64,000 nucleotides of DNA, from the NCBI GenBank assembly GCA_029246545.1, contig JAQWMX010000005.1, positions 186,001 to 250,000 of the forward strand, written 5' to 3'. Both the position numbers and the translations under genes were made by a program. Every line of letters starts with the position of its first letter. Position 1 is the first letter of the stretch. Under the pieces are notes generated by a model, which worked only from the letters and a program-made list of their open reading frames with translations, was not told the DNA's origin and ran no database searches. Below, in pieces: positions 1 to 8,866 of this stretch. Origin of the DNA: Gammaproteobacteria bacterium. GTDB lineage: Bacteria > Pseudomonadota > Gammaproteobacteria > Pseudomonadales > Pseudohongiellaceae.

Positions 1-2
1 AC

Positions 3-1205
3 CCTCAAATACCAGTTATTATCATAACAGCTCATTCAGATTTAAGCAGTGCTGTTAAATCGTACGAACATGGTGCATTCGAATATCTACCGAAACCTTT
101 TGATGTAAATGATGCAAAAGAAGTTGCAAAGCGTGCTGTAAAACATGCACAAGAACACAGAGGAACGAATAAAGTTATTCCTGATATAAATACCAAAGAG
201 ATAATTGGCGAAGCCCCAGCTATGCAAGAAGTATTTCGCTCCATAGGTAGACTTTCTCATTCCAAAATAACAGTTTTAATTAAAGGAGAATCAGGAACTG
301 GAAAAGAACTAGTAGCTCAAGCATTACATAAGCATAGCCCAAGATCAGAAGAACCTTACATACCATTAAATGTTGCGGCCATTCCAAAGGATTTAATTGA
401 ATCAGAGTTGTTTGGCCATGAAAAAGGAGCTTTTACCGGCGCCAATCAACAAAGAGTTGGACGATTTGAACAAGCTGACGGTGGCACCCTATTTCTTGAT
501 GAAATTGGGGATATGCCTATGGAGGTACAAACACGATTATTACGGGTGCTTTCAGACGGCGAGTTTTTTCGTATAGGTGGATTGAGCCCTATTAAAACTG
601 ACGTGCGCATAATTGCAGCAACTCATCAAAATCTACAAGAACGAGTACGTGAACATTTATTTCGCGAAGACCTTTATCATCGGCTCAATGTAATCCCGAT
701 TCATCTTCCGAAGTTATCTGAAAGGAGAGAAGATATACCCTCCTTGATGGTGCATTTCTTACAAAAGTCTGCTCAACAAATGAGTGTAGACGCAAAAATC
801 ATAAGGCCCGACACTACAAAATATCTAACAGGATTAAGTTGGCCAGGCAACGTTAGGCAGTTGGAAAATTTTTGTAGTTGGATCACGGTTATGGCCCCAG
901 GTCGTGAAGTATTTATTAATGATTTACCTGAAGAGTTTCTAAAACCTGAAAACCAAAATGGTATTTCAGGCAATTGGGCGCAGACTTTAAAAAACTGGGC
1001 AGATCAAGAATTAAGTTTAGGGCATACTGGCATCCTTCAACAAGCCAATCCCATATTTGAAAAGTGCATGATAGAGGTCGCTCTAAAACATAGTGGAGGC
1101 AGAAAAAAAGATGCTTCTGAACTACTGGGTTGGGGCAGAAATACTTTGACTCGGAAAATAAAAGAACTTGGCCTAAATTCTAGCGATCAAGATAATGAAG
1201 ATTAA
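3..1205 (+). CDS. ntrC: Nitrogen regulation response regulator NtrC (5' partial)
   Basis: NtrC is a sigma-54-dependent activator that, when phosphorylated by NtrB, switches on nitrogen-assimilation genes. The frame is open from base 3, so the gene began before the window. The fragment holds the last part of the receiver domain, including the conserved KPF motif, a linker, then the AAA+ domain with Walker A GESGTGKE, the GAFTGA loop that contacts sigma-54, and Walker B LFLDEIGD. A Fis-type helix-turn-helix closes the protein. The first internal ATG at 222 is not the real start because receiver-domain sequence continues upstream of it. The gene lies before trmL and secB as in Pseudomonas. The family is certain; NtrC rather than a paralogue is inferred from the domain order, the receiver sequence and this context. 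Confidence 0.92.
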   Translation, partial: PQIPVIIITAHSDLSSAVKSYEHGAFEYLPKPFDVNDAKEVAKRAVKHAQEHRGTNKVIPDINTKEIIGEAPAMQEVFRSIGRLSHSKITVLIKGESGTGKELVAQALHKHSPRSEEPYIPLNVAAIPKDLIESELFGHEKGAFTGANQQRVGRFEQADGGTLFLDEIGDMPMEVQTRLLRVLSDGEFFRIGGLSPIKTDVRIIAATHQNLQERVREHLFREDLYHRLNVIPIHLPKLSERREDIPSLMVHFLQKSAQQMSVDAKIIRPDTTKYLTGLSWPGNVRQLENFCSWITVMAPGREVFINDLPEEFLKPENQNGISGNWAQTLKNWADQELSLGHTGILQQANPIFEKCMIEVALKHSGGRKKDASELLGWGRNTLTRKIKELGLNSSDQDNED

Positions 1206-1228
1206 AATCTCAATAGGATATTAGTTTC

Positions 1229-1702
1229 ATGTTCAACATCGTACTTTTTGAGCCCGAAATACCTCCAAATACAGGCAACATAATTCGACTTGCAAGCAAT
1301 TCAGGTTGCCAGTTACATCTGGTCGAACCTCTTGGTTTTTCTTTAGACGAAAAAAGTTTGCGGCGTGCCGGCCTCGATTACCATCAATATAGTTCTCTAC
1401 AAACTTATACAAACTGGCAAGAGTTTTTAACAAAAAAAGATAAGGGTAAAATTTATGCCTTTAGCACTAAAGGAAAAAAAATATATACTGACATTAATTA
1501 TGCTGAGGGAGACTTTTTACTCTTCGGCCCAGAAACTCGTGGGCTTCCTGAAGAAATTAGAACAAGTAAGTCTGTTGATGAAGTGCTGATAATTCCTATG
1601 CAAAGCAGCAGCAGAAGTTTAAATTTATCTAACTCTGCTGCTATTGCAGTTTATGAAGCCTGGAGACAATTAAATTTTCAGAGCAGCCAGCTTGGCTTTT
1701 AA
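1229..1702 (+). CDS. trmL: tRNA (cytidine/uridine-2'-O-)-methyltransferase TrmL
   Basis: SPOUT-class enzyme that methylates the ribose of the wobble nucleotide 34 in tRNA-Leu isoacceptors using S-adenosylmethionine. The 157 residues equal the length of E. coli TrmL. The N-terminus (NIVLFEPEIPPNTGNIIRLA) is the family signature. The trefoil-knot motifs are LLFGPETRGLP near residue 97 and IPMQSSSRSLNLSNS near residue 122. It follows ntrC by 23 bases and ends convergently with secB. Confidence 0.95.
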   Translation: MFNIVLFEPEIPPNTGNIIRLASNSGCQLHLVEPLGFSLDEKSLRRAGLDYHQYSSLQTYTNWQEFLTKKDKGKIYAFSTKGKKIYTDINYAEGDFLLFGPETRGLPEEIRTSKSVDEVLIIPMQSSSRSLNLSNSAAIAVYEAWRQLNFQSSQLGF

Positions 1703-1725
1703 TAACTAGATCCTCATATTAATTT

Positions 1726-2223
1726 TTAGCTATCAGCTTTTGATTGTTCTGCTTGTTGTTCCCGAGCTTGCGTGAATGCAGCTTCAAAATTAACTGGTGC
1801 TAACATCAATGCAGGAAAGCTGCCTTTAGTTGCCAGATTATCAATAGCTTCTCTGCCATAAGGGAAAAGTACATTCGGACATGTAATATGCATTACCTGG
1901 ACTAAGTCTTCCTCACCTAAACCTTCGATTAAGAAAACACCAGCTTGTTGAACTTCAGCAATAAATAATACTTTTTCCTTTTCGTTTTTAACCTCAACTG
2001 TCAAAGTTAAAATAACTTCATACAAATTATCATCGAACTTATTGGTTTTAGTATTCATGTTAAATTGAATGCTAGGTTTATATGGCTCTTTAAATACTTC
2101 AGGCGTATTTGGCGCCTCAAAAGAAGAATCTTTTATATAAACTCGTTGTATTATGAATTTTGGTGCTGTTTCATCTGCTTGACCAGCACGTTCTTCACTA
2201 ACTTGTTCTTTGGTATCTGCCAT
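1726..2223 (-). CDS. secB: Protein-export chaperone SecB
   Basis: Cytosolic tetrameric chaperone that keeps precursor proteins unfolded and hands them to SecA. The family pattern YIKDSSFEAPN lies near residue 30 and the CPNVLFPYGRE segment near residue 115. I chose ATG 2223 (MADTKEQ). A TTG two codons upstream at 2229 is also possible and sits closer to an AGGA sequence. In E. coli and Pseudomonas a glutaredoxin gene lies between secB and the rhodanese gene; here only 76 bases separate them and no grxC is present. Confidence 0.95.
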   Translation of the reverse strand: MADTKEQVSEERAGQADETAPKFIIQRVYIKDSSFEAPNTPEVFKEPYKPSIQFNMNTKTNKFDDNLYEVILTLTVEVKNEKEKVLFIAEVQQAGVFLIEGLGEEDLVQVMHITCPNVLFPYGREAIDNLATKGSFPALMLAPVNFEAAFTQAREQQAEQSKADS

Positions 2224-2299
2224 TTTCAACTTTTTCCTATATTTGAGAATTTTTAATTTAAATTATGGTTATTTCTTACTAAGCAATAATCGTAGATTT

Positions 2300-2713
2300 T
2301 TAAACCACCAATGGTAAGCCTTGAGTTTGCCATTCCGCCATCCCGCCTGTCATTCTACAGACTTGTGTATACTCTTTGGCTTCTAGCTTCTTAACTGCCT
2401 CTCCTGACTGATGACCCATCTGGCATACTACAATAACTGGGTTGTTCTTATTTTTTTCTAGTTCAGTCATGCGTTCATCTAGTTTAGACAAAGGAATATT
2501 TGTTGCATTAACTATATGCCCTTTATCAAAAACCTTCTTGTCTCTTATATCTAGAACTAGACCATCATCTTGATTAATTAGCCGAGTCGTTTCATGTATA
2601 CCTACAGTTTTTCCGGCTTTCTTTTGCAAATAAATTATCAACGTCGTTAATAAGATTAACCATATGCCGGTAAGCATCCAATGGTTGATAAGAAATTCTA
2701 TAAAACGCGCCAT
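2300..2713 (-). CDS. yibN: Membrane-anchored rhodanese-domain protein (YibN-like)
   Basis: Single rhodanese (sulfurtransferase) domain behind an N-terminal membrane helix at about residues 12-29 (WMLTGIWLILLTTLIIYL). The active-site loop is VVCQMGHQSGEA with its Cys near residue 98, so the catalytic cysteine is present. The expected location is the inner membrane with the domain in the cytoplasm. Its position between secB and the divergent gpmI matches E. coli yibN. The physiological sulfur acceptor of this family is not settled. Confidence 0.85.
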   Translation of the reverse strand: MARFIEFLINHWMLTGIWLILLTTLIIYLQKKAGKTVGIHETTRLINQDDGLVLDIRDKKVFDKGHIVNATNIPLSKLDERMTELEKNKNNPVIVVCQMGHQSGEAVKKLEAKEYTQVCRMTGGMAEWQTQGLPLVV

Positions 2714-2875
2714 AATTTACTCTAAGACTGCTCATACAAATTGGCACGCAGTATAAAGAACTAAGCACCCAGAGTAAAACCACAGGAATCTGTTTTTTTA
2801 AGGGTAAGTTTGTTTAACTAATCTCTTAGAGAGCCTATAATTTACCTTCCTTGCATTTAGCCTTTTTTAATCTCT

Positions 2876-4423
2876 ATGAATCAACCAATAATACCCCGCC
2901 TATTGTTAATTCTCGACGGTTGGGGGCATCGTGATGAAGTTGATGCCAACGCTATTAGCATGGCTAATACGCCAACTTGGGATAAGCTGTTAGCAGAACA
3001 TCCAAATACACTCATTCATACATCAGGGTTAAAAGTTGGCCTGCCTGAAGGTCAAATGGGGAATTCTGAAGTTGGTCACATGAACCTTGGTGCTGGTCGC
3101 GTGGTCTATCAAAACTTAACTCGCATTAATAAAGCTATTTCTGATAAAGATTTTTTCACTAATCCAGCCTTCATCGACACTTGCCAGAAGGTCAATGCAG
3201 CTAAAGGAGCTTTGCATATTATAGGGCTCTTATCTCCCGGTGGTATTCATAGCCATGAAGATCAGATTGAAGCAATGATTGACCTGGCAATTCAACAAGG
3301 TTGTGAAAAAATTTATCTGCATGCATTACTTGATGGTAGAGACACACCCCCACGCAGTGCAGAATCTTCTCTAATTAAATTTTCTGCCAAACTTGAAGGT
3401 TCAGGCAAAGGTCAAATTGCTAGTGTGACAGGTCGTTTTTATGCGATGGATCGAGATAACCGCTGGGATAGAGTGGAACAAGCATACCAAAGTATTGTAT
3501 TGGGAGAAGCTGAATACCATTGTGAAAGCGCAGTAGCAGCTCTACAAAATGCCTACAGTAGAAATGAAGACGATGAATTTGTTAAACCCAGTTGTATCCA
3601 CGCATCCAACAGTGAGGCCATTAAAATAAAAGACAATGATGCAGTGATCTTTATGAATTTTCGTTCTGATCGCGCTCGAGAACTTACTCGCGCATTATTT
3701 AATTCTGATTTTTCAGCATTTAAGTCTCATCAGCAAATTGATTACAGTGCATTTCTCACTCTCACAAAATATGCGGATGACATAAAAGCACCGTGCGCAT
3801 TCCCGCCAATGGAATTAACTAATAGTCTGGGTGAATACCTAGCTAAGAATGATTTAACACAATTAAGGATCGCCGAAACTGAAAAATATGCTCACGTAAC
3901 TTTTTTCTTTAGTGGCGGACGTGAAACAGAGTTTAGCGGTGAAACACGTATTTTAGTGCCTTCTCCACAAGTTGAAACCTACGATTTGAAGCCGGAAATG
4001 AGTGCATACGAAGTGTGCGAAAAGTTGATAAAATCTATAAAAAACCGAGAATATGCTGCCATCATCTGCAATTTTGCAAATGGAGACATGGTTGGCCACA
4101 CCGGTAATATAGACGCTTCCATCAAGGCAGTAGAAGTTCTTGACGAATGCATGGGTATGATTACTGAAGCAATTTTAGAAGTAAGTGGCGACTGTTTGAT
4201 TACAGCAGACCATGGCAATGTAGAAAAAATGCGTGATGAACAAAGTGGACAAAGCCTAACCTCACACACTGACGGCCCAGTTCCTTTGGTATATGTTGGA
4301 AAACAAACACTCAAGTTGAAGGCAGATGGCTCTTTATCTGATATAGCCCCAAGCCTGTTAAGCCTTATGCACTTAGATCAACCTGATGAGATGACTGGCC
4401 ATACATTAATTGAATTTACATGA
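2876..4423 (+). CDS. gpmI: 2,3-bisphosphoglycerate-independent phosphoglycerate mutase
   Basis: Interconverts 3- and 2-phosphoglycerate in glycolysis and gluconeogenesis with two Mn ions and a phosphoserine intermediate. The length of 515 residues is normal (514 in E. coli). The N-terminal LLILDGWG carries metal ligand Asp14, the catalytic Ser64 lies in GQMGNSEVGH, and LITADHGNVEKM near residue 440 carries C-terminal metal ligands. Its stop overlaps the envC start by four bases (ATGA), so the two are probably translationally coupled, as in the gpmM-envC operon of E. coli. Confidence 0.97.
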   Translation: MNQPIIPRLLLILDGWGHRDEVDANAISMANTPTWDKLLAEHPNTLIHTSGLKVGLPEGQMGNSEVGHMNLGAGRVVYQNLTRINKAISDKDFFTNPAFIDTCQKVNAAKGALHIIGLLSPGGIHSHEDQIEAMIDLAIQQGCEKIYLHALLDGRDTPPRSAESSLIKFSAKLEGSGKGQIASVTGRFYAMDRDNRWDRVEQAYQSIVLGEAEYHCESAVAALQNAYSRNEDDEFVKPSCIHASNSEAIKIKDNDAVIFMNFRSDRARELTRALFNSDFSAFKSHQQIDYSAFLTLTKYADDIKAPCAFPPMELTNSLGEYLAKNDLTQLRIAETEKYAHVTFFFSGGRETEFSGETRILVPSPQVETYDLKPEMSAYEVCEKLIKSIKNREYAAIICNFANGDMVGHTGNIDASIKAVEVLDECMGMITEAILEVSGDCLITADHGNVEKMRDEQSGQSLTSHTDGPVPLVYVGKQTLKLKADGSLSDIAPSLLSLMHLDQPDEMTGHTLIEFT

Positions 4424-5574
4424 CTCGAGCATATGCTAAGCTAGCATTAATATTATTTGTAAGTGCTTACTTACTTAATTTACCTTTATTAAATGGGCAA
4501 GAGGACCCTAGCCAAGCAGATTTAGTCGTACTCGCTAATACTATTTCTGATGTCCAATCTCTGATAGAAAACACTCGCCAGCAACGTAGCTCAGTTGAGA
4601 TTAATCTTGAAACCAACGAAAAAGCAATTAATGACCTAAACCTAAGCATAAGTGATATACAAGAGCGCATTAACAATGAACAAACAAGACTTGCTAACCT
4701 AGAGCAGCAGAGTGTCGAACTCAATACAGAAAGAAGTAATCAAGAAGTCCTTATCGGCCAGTATTTCCTAGCAGCCTATCAAAACGGCAACCAAGAGTAC
4801 CTAAAGTTACTGCTTAACCAACAGAGTATTAGCAGCAGCGCGCGAGTGCTGAGATATTACCAGTATTTCAATGAGGCTAGGACAAAAAGAATAACCGATT
4901 TTCAAGAATTATTAACTGAAATAGAGTCTATCAGTAGTGAACTCCAGGAAAGTAACAGAAACTTGCTAATTCAGCGCGACAACCTTATTAACCAGCAAAA
5001 CAATCTTGAACTAAGGCAGAGAGAGCGTTTAAGCCTGTTAATGGAGCTAGATATAACTCTTGCAAGCAGCACTAATGAATTATCTCGCTTAGAGGTTCAA
5101 TATGAGGAAATGTCCTTGCTGATTGAAGAATTATCTTTAGCTATTCTAGAGCTCTCATTTGGATCACAAGATGAAGATTTTTTATCCCTGAGAGGTTCGC
5201 TGCCTTGGCCTTTGCAAGGCCCTTTGCTGAATGCTTATGGTGAAAACTATGAATTAGGAGACCTCGATTGGGAAGGCGTAACAATCGCTGGGATATCTGG
5301 CACCGAGGTAAGAGCCATTCATCATGGACGGGTAATTTATTCTGATTGGTTTTCCAACTCCGGACTTCTCTTGATAATAGATCATGGCGATGGTTATATG
5401 AGTCTTTATGCCCACAACCAGTCTCTATTTAAAGAAGTCGGCGAATGGGTTACCTCGGGTGAGGTGGTAACTGCTGTTGGCAACACAGGTGGTCGCAACG
5501 AAAATGGGGTTTATTTTGAGATTCGCTATGATGGTGAAGCTCAAGACCCAGAAAATTGGTTAGTGAGGCAGTAA
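4420..5574 (+). CDS. envC: Murein hydrolase activator EnvC
   Basis: Periplasmic division factor that is recruited by FtsEX and activates amidases AmiA/AmiB at the septum. The N-terminus is a hydrophobic signal segment (residues 8-26), followed by a long Gln/Glu/Leu-rich coiled coil to about residue 245 and a C-terminal LytM/M23 domain. That domain has YAHNQ and GVYFEIRYDG where active peptidases carry zinc-binding histidines, so it is a degenerate, non-cleaving LytM domain, as expected for EnvC. It overlaps gpmI by four bases and is followed 18 bases later by ctpA. Confidence 0.92.
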   Translation: MTRAYAKLALILFVSAYLLNLPLLNGQEDPSQADLVVLANTISDVQSLIENTRQQRSSVEINLETNEKAINDLNLSISDIQERINNEQTRLANLEQQSVELNTERSNQEVLIGQYFLAAYQNGNQEYLKLLLNQQSISSSARVLRYYQYFNEARTKRITDFQELLTEIESISSELQESNRNLLIQRDNLINQQNNLELRQRERLSLLMELDITLASSTNELSRLEVQYEEMSLLIEELSLAILELSFGSQDEDFLSLRGSLPWPLQGPLLNAYGENYELGDLDWEGVTIAGISGTEVRAIHHGRVIYSDWFSNSGLLLIIDHGDGYMSLYAHNQSLFKEVGEWVTSGEVVTAVGNTGGRNENGVYFEIRYDGEAQDPENWLVRQ

Positions 5575-5592
5575 GCCTCTGGTCAAAACTCT

Positions 5593-6915
5593 ATGAAAAC
5601 ATTACACATTATTAAAATTTTAAGTCCTTTTTGTCTGATTTGTCTTAGCTTCATGCTGGCAATACGGGTTCAAGCTCAATCTGAACAAGCTCAGGTTCAA
5701 GTAAGTGCTGAAAGCCTGCCCCTACCATTGGATGAAGTACGAATTTTTACAGAGGTATTAAACCGAATTCGCAATGCATATGTAGAACCCATCGATGACA
5801 AGACTTTATTGGAAAATGCTGTCAGAGGAATGCTTGCAGGTATAGACCCTCATTCAAGTTACTTGGTTAATGAAGAGTTCGATAATTTGCAGGAAATGAC
5901 TACGGGAGAATTTGGCGGTCTAGGGGTACAGGTGGGTGTTAATAATGGCTTCATCACCATCATCAGCCCTGTTGATGGTTCCCCCGCAGATATTGCTGGC
6001 GTCAAAGCTGGAGATATAGTTATCAAAATTGATGAAAAACCAACTTCTGATATCACGATAGATGAAACTACAGATTTAATGAGGGGCCCTCCGGGAACGG
6101 ATATCGTTCTGACAATCTTACGCGAAGGTGTGGACGAAGCACTTGAGATTACTGTTACTCGTGACATCATAACTTCGAACAGCGTACGTTCTAGAATCAT
6201 AGAACCAGGCTTTGGGTATATAAGAATTTCTCAATTTGTCACAGGCACCGGGAGAGAAGTAAATACTGCATTAGAAAACATTCATCAGGATGATGCTGAG
6301 CTCCAAGGACTTATCTTAGATATGCGCAATAATCCTGGTGGCGTTTTACAAGCTGCTGTTGATGTTGTCGATGCTTTTATTTCTGAAGGGCTTATTGTTT
6401 ACACTGAAGGTCGTGAAACAAATTCATATTCTCGATTTGATGCTACTCCGACAGATCCAAGTCGAGGTGTGCCCTTAATCGTTTTAATTAATCAAGGTTC
6501 TGCATCTGCTTCAGAAGTTGTAGCTGGCGCTCTACAAGATCACAACAGGGCAGTTGTCATGGGCACGCAAAGTTTCGGTAAAGGCTCAGTGCAAACAGTA
6601 TTGCCTCTTGCCAATAATCGCGCGATAAAATTAACCACAGCACTATATTACACTCCAAATGGACGTTCTATTCAGGCGCTCGGAATTACACCTAATATAA
6701 TTGTTAGACAAGGAAGGTTAACAAGCCTACCTGAAAATCCTGCAAGCTATCGTGAAGAAGATCTTGATGGGCACCTAGAGAATGGCGATTTAACTGGATC
6801 AATTCCTGAAGTGTTAGACCTCACAGGTCAACAAGTCATTATTGGTGACTATCAATTAAACGAAGCGATGAATATATTAAAAGGGTTATCTCTTCTCCGA
6901 GCCCAACCTTATTAG
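5593..6915 (+). CDS. ctpA: S41-family carboxy-terminal processing protease CtpA
   Basis: Periplasmic tail-specific protease, in Pseudomonas involved in degrading cell-wall hydrolases. Signal peptide at residues 1-28 ending AQA, N-terminal helical segment, PDZ domain at about 100-190 (GEFGGLGVQVG), then the S41 catalytic domain. The serine cluster QGSASASEVV (residues 301-310) and Lys330 in SFGKGSVQ form the Ser/Lys dyad region. It is the last gene of the gpmI-envC-ctpA run. Six bases after its TAG stop begins copy A of the 120-bp repeat described separately. Confidence 0.93.
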   Translation: MKTLHIIKILSPFCLICLSFMLAIRVQAQSEQAQVQVSAESLPLPLDEVRIFTEVLNRIRNAYVEPIDDKTLLENAVRGMLAGIDPHSSYLVNEEFDNLQEMTTGEFGGLGVQVGVNNGFITIISPVDGSPADIAGVKAGDIVIKIDEKPTSDITIDETTDLMRGPPGTDIVLTILREGVDEALEITVTRDIITSNSVRSRIIEPGFGYIRISQFVTGTGREVNTALENIHQDDAELQGLILDMRNNPGGVLQAAVDVVDAFISEGLIVYTEGRETNSYSRFDATPTDPSRGVPLIVLINQGSASASEVVAGALQDHNRAVVMGTQSFGKGSVQTVLPLANNRAIKLTTALYYTPNGRSIQALGITPNIIVRQGRLTSLPENPASYREEDLDGHLENGDLTGSIPEVLDLTGQQVIIGDYQLNEAMNILKGLSLLRAQPY

Positions 6916-6920
6916 TAATA

Positions 6921-7035
6921 AGACTACTGTGCTCGGCGATGCTTCGTTGAAAACTTTATTTCACTCAGTCACTTATTAAAACAATAAGCTCCTTCGCAAA
7001 ATAAACCTTTCGCCTTGCCTGACCTTCGCACATTT
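6921..7035 (+). repeat. Stop-codon-adjacent repeat, copy A (3' of ctpA)
   Basis: Begins about six bases after the ctpA stop. Read in the ctpA direction it matches copies B and C: CTACTGTGCTC, then CTTCGTTGAAAA, then CAGTCACTTA, then AAGCTCCTTC, then CCTTTCGCCTTGCCT. An internal stem is formed by CTTTATTT and AAATAAA on either side of the GTCACTTA...GCTCCTTC loop. Copies A and B face each other across about 97 bases, so the ctpA-hisF gap is an imperfect long inverted repeat. Confidence 0.75.
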
Positions 7036-7132
7036 AGTTTTTATGGCTTTTTAAAGTGCCCAGTTCGTATTAATTCGTTTACTAAGCAATTTAACTGAGA
7101 AAACAATTATCTTTCAATTTAACATTCGCAAT
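7036..7132. other. Spacer between the two inverted repeat copies
   Basis: AT-rich sequence between copies A and B in the 341-base gap between the convergent genes ctpA and hisF. I see no open frame, RNA gene or clear terminator in it. Confidence 0.5.
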
Positions 7133-7255
7133 AAAAGCGTCACGAGCGAAATTAGAACAAGGCAAAGGGACAATTTACTGAAGGAGCTTACAACCAGTAA
7201 GTGACTGAATTAAATTTTACCTTTAACGAAGTTGTAATGAGCGCAGTAGCTTTCT
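7133..7255 (-). repeat. Stop-codon-adjacent repeat, copy B (3' of hisF)
   Basis: Read on the minus strand it starts two bases after the hisF stop: GCTACTGCGCTC, CTTCGTTAAAGG, CAGTCACTTACTGG, TAAGCTCCTTCAG, CCTTTGCCTTG, ending CGTGACGCTTTTA. The internal stem is AATTTA paired with TAAATT, which differs in sequence from the stem of copy A but lies at the same place. No transposase or target duplication is visible. Confidence 0.78.
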
Positions 7256-7256
7256 A

Positions 7257-8027
7257 TTAACGAACTACTATTCCCTTAGAGGCCATATAATCTTTAGCTT
7301 CGGGAATACTGTATTCTCCGAAGTGAAAGATGCTCGCCGCTAACACAGCATCAACTTTACCTTCCACAATTCCATCAACTAAATGTTGCAAATTACCAAC
7401 ACCACCGGATGCTATTACTGGAACGCTAACCGCCTCACTAATCGCCCTATTTAACGCCAAGTCAAATCCATTCTTTGTGCCATCTCGGTCCATACTGGTT
7501 AGTAATATTTCTCCAGCACCGTAGGAAACCATGCGCTTGGCCCACTCAATGGCATCAAGTCCAGTGGCTTTGCGCCCACCGTGGGTAAACATTTCCCAAC
7601 GTAAAGGCTCACCTTCAAGAGAAACTTGTTTGGCATCAATAGCTACAACAATACACTGAGAACCAAACTTTTCTGCTGCCTCTTTTACAAATTCAGGATT
7701 CATAACTGCACTGGTATTAATAGCAACTTTATCAGCACCCGCTCTGAGCATTATACGAATATCTTCAAGTTTACGAATTCCACCACCAACAGTTAGTGGA
7801 ATAAAGACCTGGCTAGCTATCGACTCAACTGTATGAATAGTTGTCTCTCTGTTATCACTACTGGCGGTAATATCAAGGAAAATAATCTCATCGGCGCCCT
7901 GATCACAATAGCGTTTTGAAACTTCTACAGGGTCCCCGGCATCTCGGATATCCAAAAATTTTACACCTTTAACAACACGGCCATTTTCACAATCAAGACA
8001 AGGAATAATACGTTTTGCCAAACTCAT
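7257..8027 (-). CDS. hisF: Imidazole glycerol phosphate synthase, cyclase subunit HisF
   Basis: TIM-barrel subunit that condenses ammonia with PRFAR to give imidazole glycerol phosphate and AICAR. The catalytic aspartates are Asp12 (IIPCLDC) and the one in VVAIDAKQ near residue 130; phosphate-binding glycine motifs VGGGIRK and ASGGVGN are present. The 256 residues are normal length. Its start overlaps the hisH stop by four bases. In Pseudomonas and E. coli hisA lies between hisH and hisF, and it is absent here. Confidence 0.96.
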   Translation of the reverse strand: MSLAKRIIPCLDCENGRVVKGVKFLDIRDAGDPVEVSKRYCDQGADEIIFLDITASSDNRETTIHTVESIASQVFIPLTVGGGIRKLEDIRIMLRAGADKVAINTSAVMNPEFVKEAAEKFGSQCIVVAIDAKQVSLEGEPLRWEMFTHGGRKATGLDAIEWAKRMVSYGAGEILLTSMDRDGTKNGFDLALNRAISEAVSVPVIASGGVGNLQHLVDGIVEGKVDAVLAASIFHFGEYSIPEAKDYMASKGIVVR

Positions 8028-8680
8028 GGTTCACCATTCCAACTTAAGAAATTTTTAAGCAATTGTAGACCTACGGTTTGACTTTTTTCAGGATGAAACT
8101 GAACGGCAAAAATGTTTTTGTCAGCTATGGCTGAACAAAAAGGCACAGTGTACGAACTTTTGCCAACAATATTTGCTTTGTTTTTTTGGTGTGTATCGGG
8201 TGTTGCATAAAAACTGTGCACAAAATAGAAGCGGCTATTATTCTCAATACTCTGCCACATTGGATGAGATGATGTTTGCTTAACTTCATTCCAGCCCATA
8301 TGTGGCACTTTTAGCAAATCACTATTTCCATCTTTCTGCCCCTCTTGGAAACGTTTTACTTCACCAGGAAATAATCCAATACAGTCCACACCATTATTTT
8401 CTTCAGAGAAACTCAACATAGCCTGCATACCAACACAAATACCCAATATTGGCTTTTCTTGCCTAGCTTGCATCAAAAGCTCGTCAATTTTTAGTCGCTT
8501 AATTTCAGCCATACAATCTCTCATAGCCCCGACGCCTGGAAAGATTAAACGATCTGCATCACGTATTTTTTGGGGATCAGCCGAAACTGTTAGAGAAATA
8601 TTTTCATCCACATACTCAAGCGCCTTCCCAACGGAATGAAGATTACCCATACCATAATCAATTACGACAACTCTATTCAT
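8024..8680 (-). CDS. hisH: Imidazole glycerol phosphate synthase, glutaminase subunit HisH
   Basis: Class I glutamine amidotransferase subunit that supplies ammonia to HisF. The nucleophile is the Cys in [12 protein letters not shown] near residue 83, and the His/Glu pair is in VQFHPEKSQ near residue 195. I chose ATG 8680 ([13 protein letters not shown]), which fits the family N-terminus, over the in-frame TTG one codon earlier. It overlaps hisF by four bases, so the two subunits of the heterodimer are coupled. The gap to hisB upstream contains repeat copy C. Confidence 0.95.
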   Translation of the reverse strand: MNRVVVIDYGMGNLHSVGKALEYVDENISLTVSADPQKIRDADRLIFPGVGAMRDCMAEIKRLKIDELLMQARQEKPILGICVGMQAMLSFSEENNGVDCIGLFPGEVKRFQEGQKDGNSDLLKVPHMGWNEVKQTSSHPMWQSIENNSRFYFVHSFYATPDTHQKNKANIVGKSSYTVPFCSAIADKNIFAVQFHPEKSQTVGLQLLKNFLSWNGEP

Positions 8681-8741
8681 CAATGCTTTTTTATCAACTT
8701 CTGCAAAAATTTAATAATATTATCTCGATCGGAAACTTTTC

Positions 8742-8865
8742 AAAAAGCGTCATAAGCGACTCTGAGGCGAGGAAAAAGTAAAATTTAATGAAGGAGCCTA
8801 CAAATCAGTAAGTGACAGAATTAAATTTTACTTTTAACGAAGTATTAGCGAGCCCAATAGCTTTT
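8742..8865 (-). repeat. Stop-codon-adjacent repeat, copy C (3' of hisB)
   Basis: Read on the minus strand it begins one base after the hisB TGA: AAAAGCTATTGGGCTCGC, CTTCGTTAAAAG, CTGTCACTTACTG, TAGGCTCCTTC, then TCCTCGCCTCAGAG and CGCTTATGACGCTTTTTG. The internal stem is the best of the three: AAAGTAAAATTTA pairs with TAAATTTTACTTT. The outer ends AAAAGC/GCTTTT are also complementary. It separates hisB from hisH. Confidence 0.8.
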
Positions 8866-8866
8866 A

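Noticed and set aside
3979-4314. 111-residue minus-strand open frame inside gpmI
   Set aside because: It is a shadow of the well-conserved gpmI frame; composition (many Ser, Cys) is typical of antisense frames and there is no ribosome site.
6921-7255. Copies A and B as inverted ends of an insertion sequence
   Set aside because: Only 97 bases lie between them, there is no transposase frame, and copy C has the same relation to its upstream gene without a partner.
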